Assembly: GCA_016845285.1 (NCBI GenBank)
Contig: JAERSX010000209.1
Span: forward strand, 1 to 5,409
From: Deltaproteobacteria bacterium
GTDB taxonomy: Bacteria; Myxococcota_A; UBA796; UBA2385
DNA: 5,409 nucleotides
Direction: 5' to 3'
Position 1 is the stretch's first letter; each line of letters starts with the position of its first letter. The notes beneath the pieces are model-generated. The model ran no database searches. It was given only the letters and a program-made list of their open reading frames with translations, and was not told where the DNA came from. Both the position numbers and the translations under genes were made by a program. Positions 4,143 through 5,409 of this stretch are shown in pieces.

Positions 4143-5153
4143 TCAGCCGTCGACGCCCACGAAGGCGATGAGGCCGCCTTCGGTCCAGGCAGCCGCGCCG
4201 ACGGCGGATGGGTCCGGGGCGCCCGTGTAGTTGAAGATCGGGAAGGTCTCGGTCGGCATGGACGAGACGAAGTCGAAGCAGTAGCCAGCGTCGTAGAGGT
4301 GAAGGCGGTCGTCGGTCGTCAGCACGGCGAAGTAAGGGCCGAGGGCGTCGGCCTCGGCTCCGCACGCCTCTGCTGGGCTCGCGGACCCGGTCCAGCCGAA
4401 GTCTCCGTCGTGTCCGAGCCAGGCCGACTGCACCGACGCAGCCGCTGGCGCGAGGTCGGTCTGCCAGTCCGCGCCGAGGTCGGTCTCGACCAAGAGCGTG
4501 AAGGAGCTCGACTCCGGGTCCCACGTGTACACCACAGCAGAGAATTGGTACTGCAGGTTCACCGTCGCAGCGCCTTCGAGGGCGGTCCAGTCCTCCGGCG
4601 CCTTGATCGCCATCGTCAGGCTCTCGCCTGACGCCTCTGGGAAGAGGCTGTCCCGGTCCCCCGACGAGACCCAAGTCAACGTGTCGAGCGCGAGCACGTG
4701 AAAGGTGTCGGCGGTCAGCACCCACACGCGCTCTCGCCCGACGCTGAAGGCCACGTGGATGGCGCTCGTCGGTGCGTGCACGCCTTCAGTCGGCTCCATG
4801 GGGTGTGCGGCCCAGGTCGCGCTCTCGGTGTCGAGGGTCCAGAATCCGCAGACGCCGTCGCCGTCGGTCTCGGCCTCGCCCGAGCAGTCGTTGTCGACCC
4901 CATCGCAGCTCTCCGCGTTGCCGGGGTAGCGGTCGGGGTCGTCGTCGTCGCAGTCGACGTCGCTCGCGGCGCCGTCACCGTCGGCATCGACCGGGTCTTC
5001 GGACCCGCCAGAGTCGTCCATCCCGCCGTCGTCCCCGCTGTCCTCCCCAACGTCGGGAGCAGGTGAGCGACCGGGCGCGGTGTTCCCGAAGGTCGATGAC
5101 CCGCAACCGAACGCACCCAGCAAGAGCAGGACGGAGACTCTGCGGAGTGGCAT
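4143..5153 (-). CDS. Lipoprotein with one MopE-type metal-binding motif and an unrecognised C-terminal domain
   Basis: The start chosen is the ATG at 5153-5151, giving MPLRRVSVLLLLGAFGC, a lipoprotein signal with the lipidated cysteine at residue 17. The frame stays open further upstream, but that extension is basic and unstructured and would bury the signal peptide. The 336-residue product has an acidic Asp/Gly/Ser linker (34-56). It then has one 'putative metal-binding motif' of the MopE type (Pfam Cu-binding_MopE), with DADGDG at 56-61, DCDDDDPD at 67-74, and NAESCDGVDNDCSG at 79-92. The Cys68, 83, 90 and 102 spacing and the Asp-rich loops fit calcium or metal binding. The remaining ~230 residues are strand-rich with Trp/Tyr-containing segments (VWVLTADTFHVLALDTLTW, VVYTWDPESSSFTLLV, FAVLTTDDRLHLYDAG, AAAWTEGGLIAFVG). 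This might be a small propeller, but I recognise no family. No clear Shine-Dalgarno. The gene is intact and convergent with the damaged beta-helix gene. Confidence 0.85.
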   Translation of the reverse strand: MPLRRVSVLLLLGAFGCGSSTFGNTAPGRSPAPDVGEDSGDDGGMDDSGGSEDPVDADGDGAASDVDCDDDDPDRYPGNAESCDGVDNDCSGEAETDGDGVCGFWTLDTESATWAAHPMEPTEGVHAPTSAIHVAFSVGRERVWVLTADTFHVLALDTLTWVSSGDRDSLFPEASGESLTMAIKAPEDWTALEGAATVNLQYQFSAVVYTWDPESSSFTLLVETDLGADWQTDLAPAAASVQSAWLGHDGDFGWTGSASPAEACGAEADALGPYFAVLTTDDRLHLYDAGYCFDFVSSMPTETFPIFNYTGAPDPSAVGAAAWTEGGLIAFVGVDG

Positions 5154-5409
5154 CGTGCGTGGCCGGGACTGGAGAAGAGGACGGGTCGCTGTGACCGTAG
5201 ATGGGTCGAGCGATCCCTCTACCTGAATGTCCCCCGACGATCGAGTCAGGTGGACCCGCCACGAGGCAACGCCCTCTCTGCGACAGCGACCTGCTCGTGC
5301 CCTTCTCGCACCGCGCCCGACGGAGGAAGAGCAGATCATCCGGTGGCGGCCTCGTTGTACTCGGATATCATCCGACGGCGTGGCTCAGAGCCCAGCCCAG
5401 CAGGGGTAG
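5154..5409. other. Non-coding region upstream of the MopE-motif lipoprotein
   Basis: No reading frame here shows family-like content. It should contain the promoter of the minus-strand lipoprotein, but no clear -35/-10 pair could be placed. Its right half holds a GGAGGAA (5322-5328) and the direct repeats and palindrome listed separately. A short frame from GTG 5343 to the window end is open but too short to judge. Confidence 0.5.
5335..5380. repeat. Direct repeat ATCATCCG-(N2)-GGCG, two copies, second within a palindrome
   Basis: ATCATCCGGTGGCG (5335-5348) and ATCATCCGACGGCG (5367-5380) match at 12 of 14 positions and are 32 bases apart start to start, about three helical turns. The second copy overlaps TCGGAT-ATC-ATCCGA (5361-5375), a perfect 6-bp-arm palindrome. 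Same-face spacing and the palindrome suggest binding sites for a dimeric regulator, either of the minus-strand lipoprotein about 180 bases away or of a gene right of the window. Confidence 0.45.

Noticed and set aside
3910..4725. Minus-strand frame of 271 codons overlapping the MopE-motif gene.
   Set aside because: Arg/Pro/Gly-rich out-of-frame shadow of the lipoprotein gene at 4143-5153.
4938..4949. GTC trinucleotide run (four units).
   Set aside because: It encodes the Asp run of the MopE-type motif and needs no separate explanation.
5154..5339. 62-codon N-terminal extension of the MopE-motif lipoprotein.
   Set aside because: It would place the lipoprotein signal peptide at residues 63-79; the ATG at 5153 directly precedes the signal and is the better start.
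5343..5409. Possible gene start at GTG 5343 with GGAGGAA at 5322-5328, open to the window end.
   Set aside because: The spacing of 14 bases is too long for a normal ribosome site and only 22 codons are visible, so it cannot be judged.
1..5409. CRISPR array, tRNA, rRNA, insertion sequence ends.
   Set aside because: No regularly spaced repeats, cloverleaf-like sequence, rRNA-like conserved stretches or transposase frames were seen on either strand.

Overview
The window is strongly GC-rich, with coding frames that end codons mostly in G or C. It carries three predicted exported lipoproteins: one with long Asp/Thr/Gly linkers, one with a MopE-type Asp/Cys metal-binding motif, and one large di-heme oxidoreductase. 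This combination suggests a predatory or environmental myxobacterium-like (Myxococcota or related) organism. That assignment is inference, because no rRNA or marker gene is present.

Layout from left to right: (1) positions 2-423, plus strand: the C-terminal part of a probable TetR-family regulator that runs off the left edge and appears to need one frame correction. (2) Positions 2529 down to 457, minus strand: a DHOR/DUF1111-type di-heme c cytochrome lipoprotein of about 690 codons, split into a 107-codon N-terminal and a 582-codon C-terminal part by one in-frame TAG at 2206-2208. (3) Positions 2530-2811: a divergent intergenic region rich in inverted repeats, including a nested palindrome cluster at 2580-2632 and a possible 21-codon leader ORF at 2750-2815 that overlaps the next start by ATGA. 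(4) Positions 2812-4051, plus strand: a damaged gene for a secreted, pectinase/dextranase-like right-handed beta-helix protein with an unrecognised C-terminal domain. It has a one-base frameshift at a G5 run, a frame jump with apparent loss of an internal segment near 3100, and an in-frame TGA at 3650-3652. (5) Positions 4084-4114: a probable intrinsic terminator. (6) Positions 5153 down to 4143, minus strand: an intact 336-residue lipoprotein with one MopE-type motif and an unrecognised C-terminal domain. (7) Positions 5154-5409: no supported gene, but two 14-bp near-identical direct repeats, one of them overlapping a 15-bp palindrome.

The functional theme is the cell envelope: a surface or periplasmic di-heme redox lipoprotein, a probable polysaccharide-active lipoprotein and a calcium- or copper-binding-motif lipoprotein. 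The main unresolved point is that three of the four genes carry disabling lesions while long, well-conserved reading frames lie between them. Either the locus is recently decaying or the sequence contains assembly errors; the two cannot be separated from this window alone.
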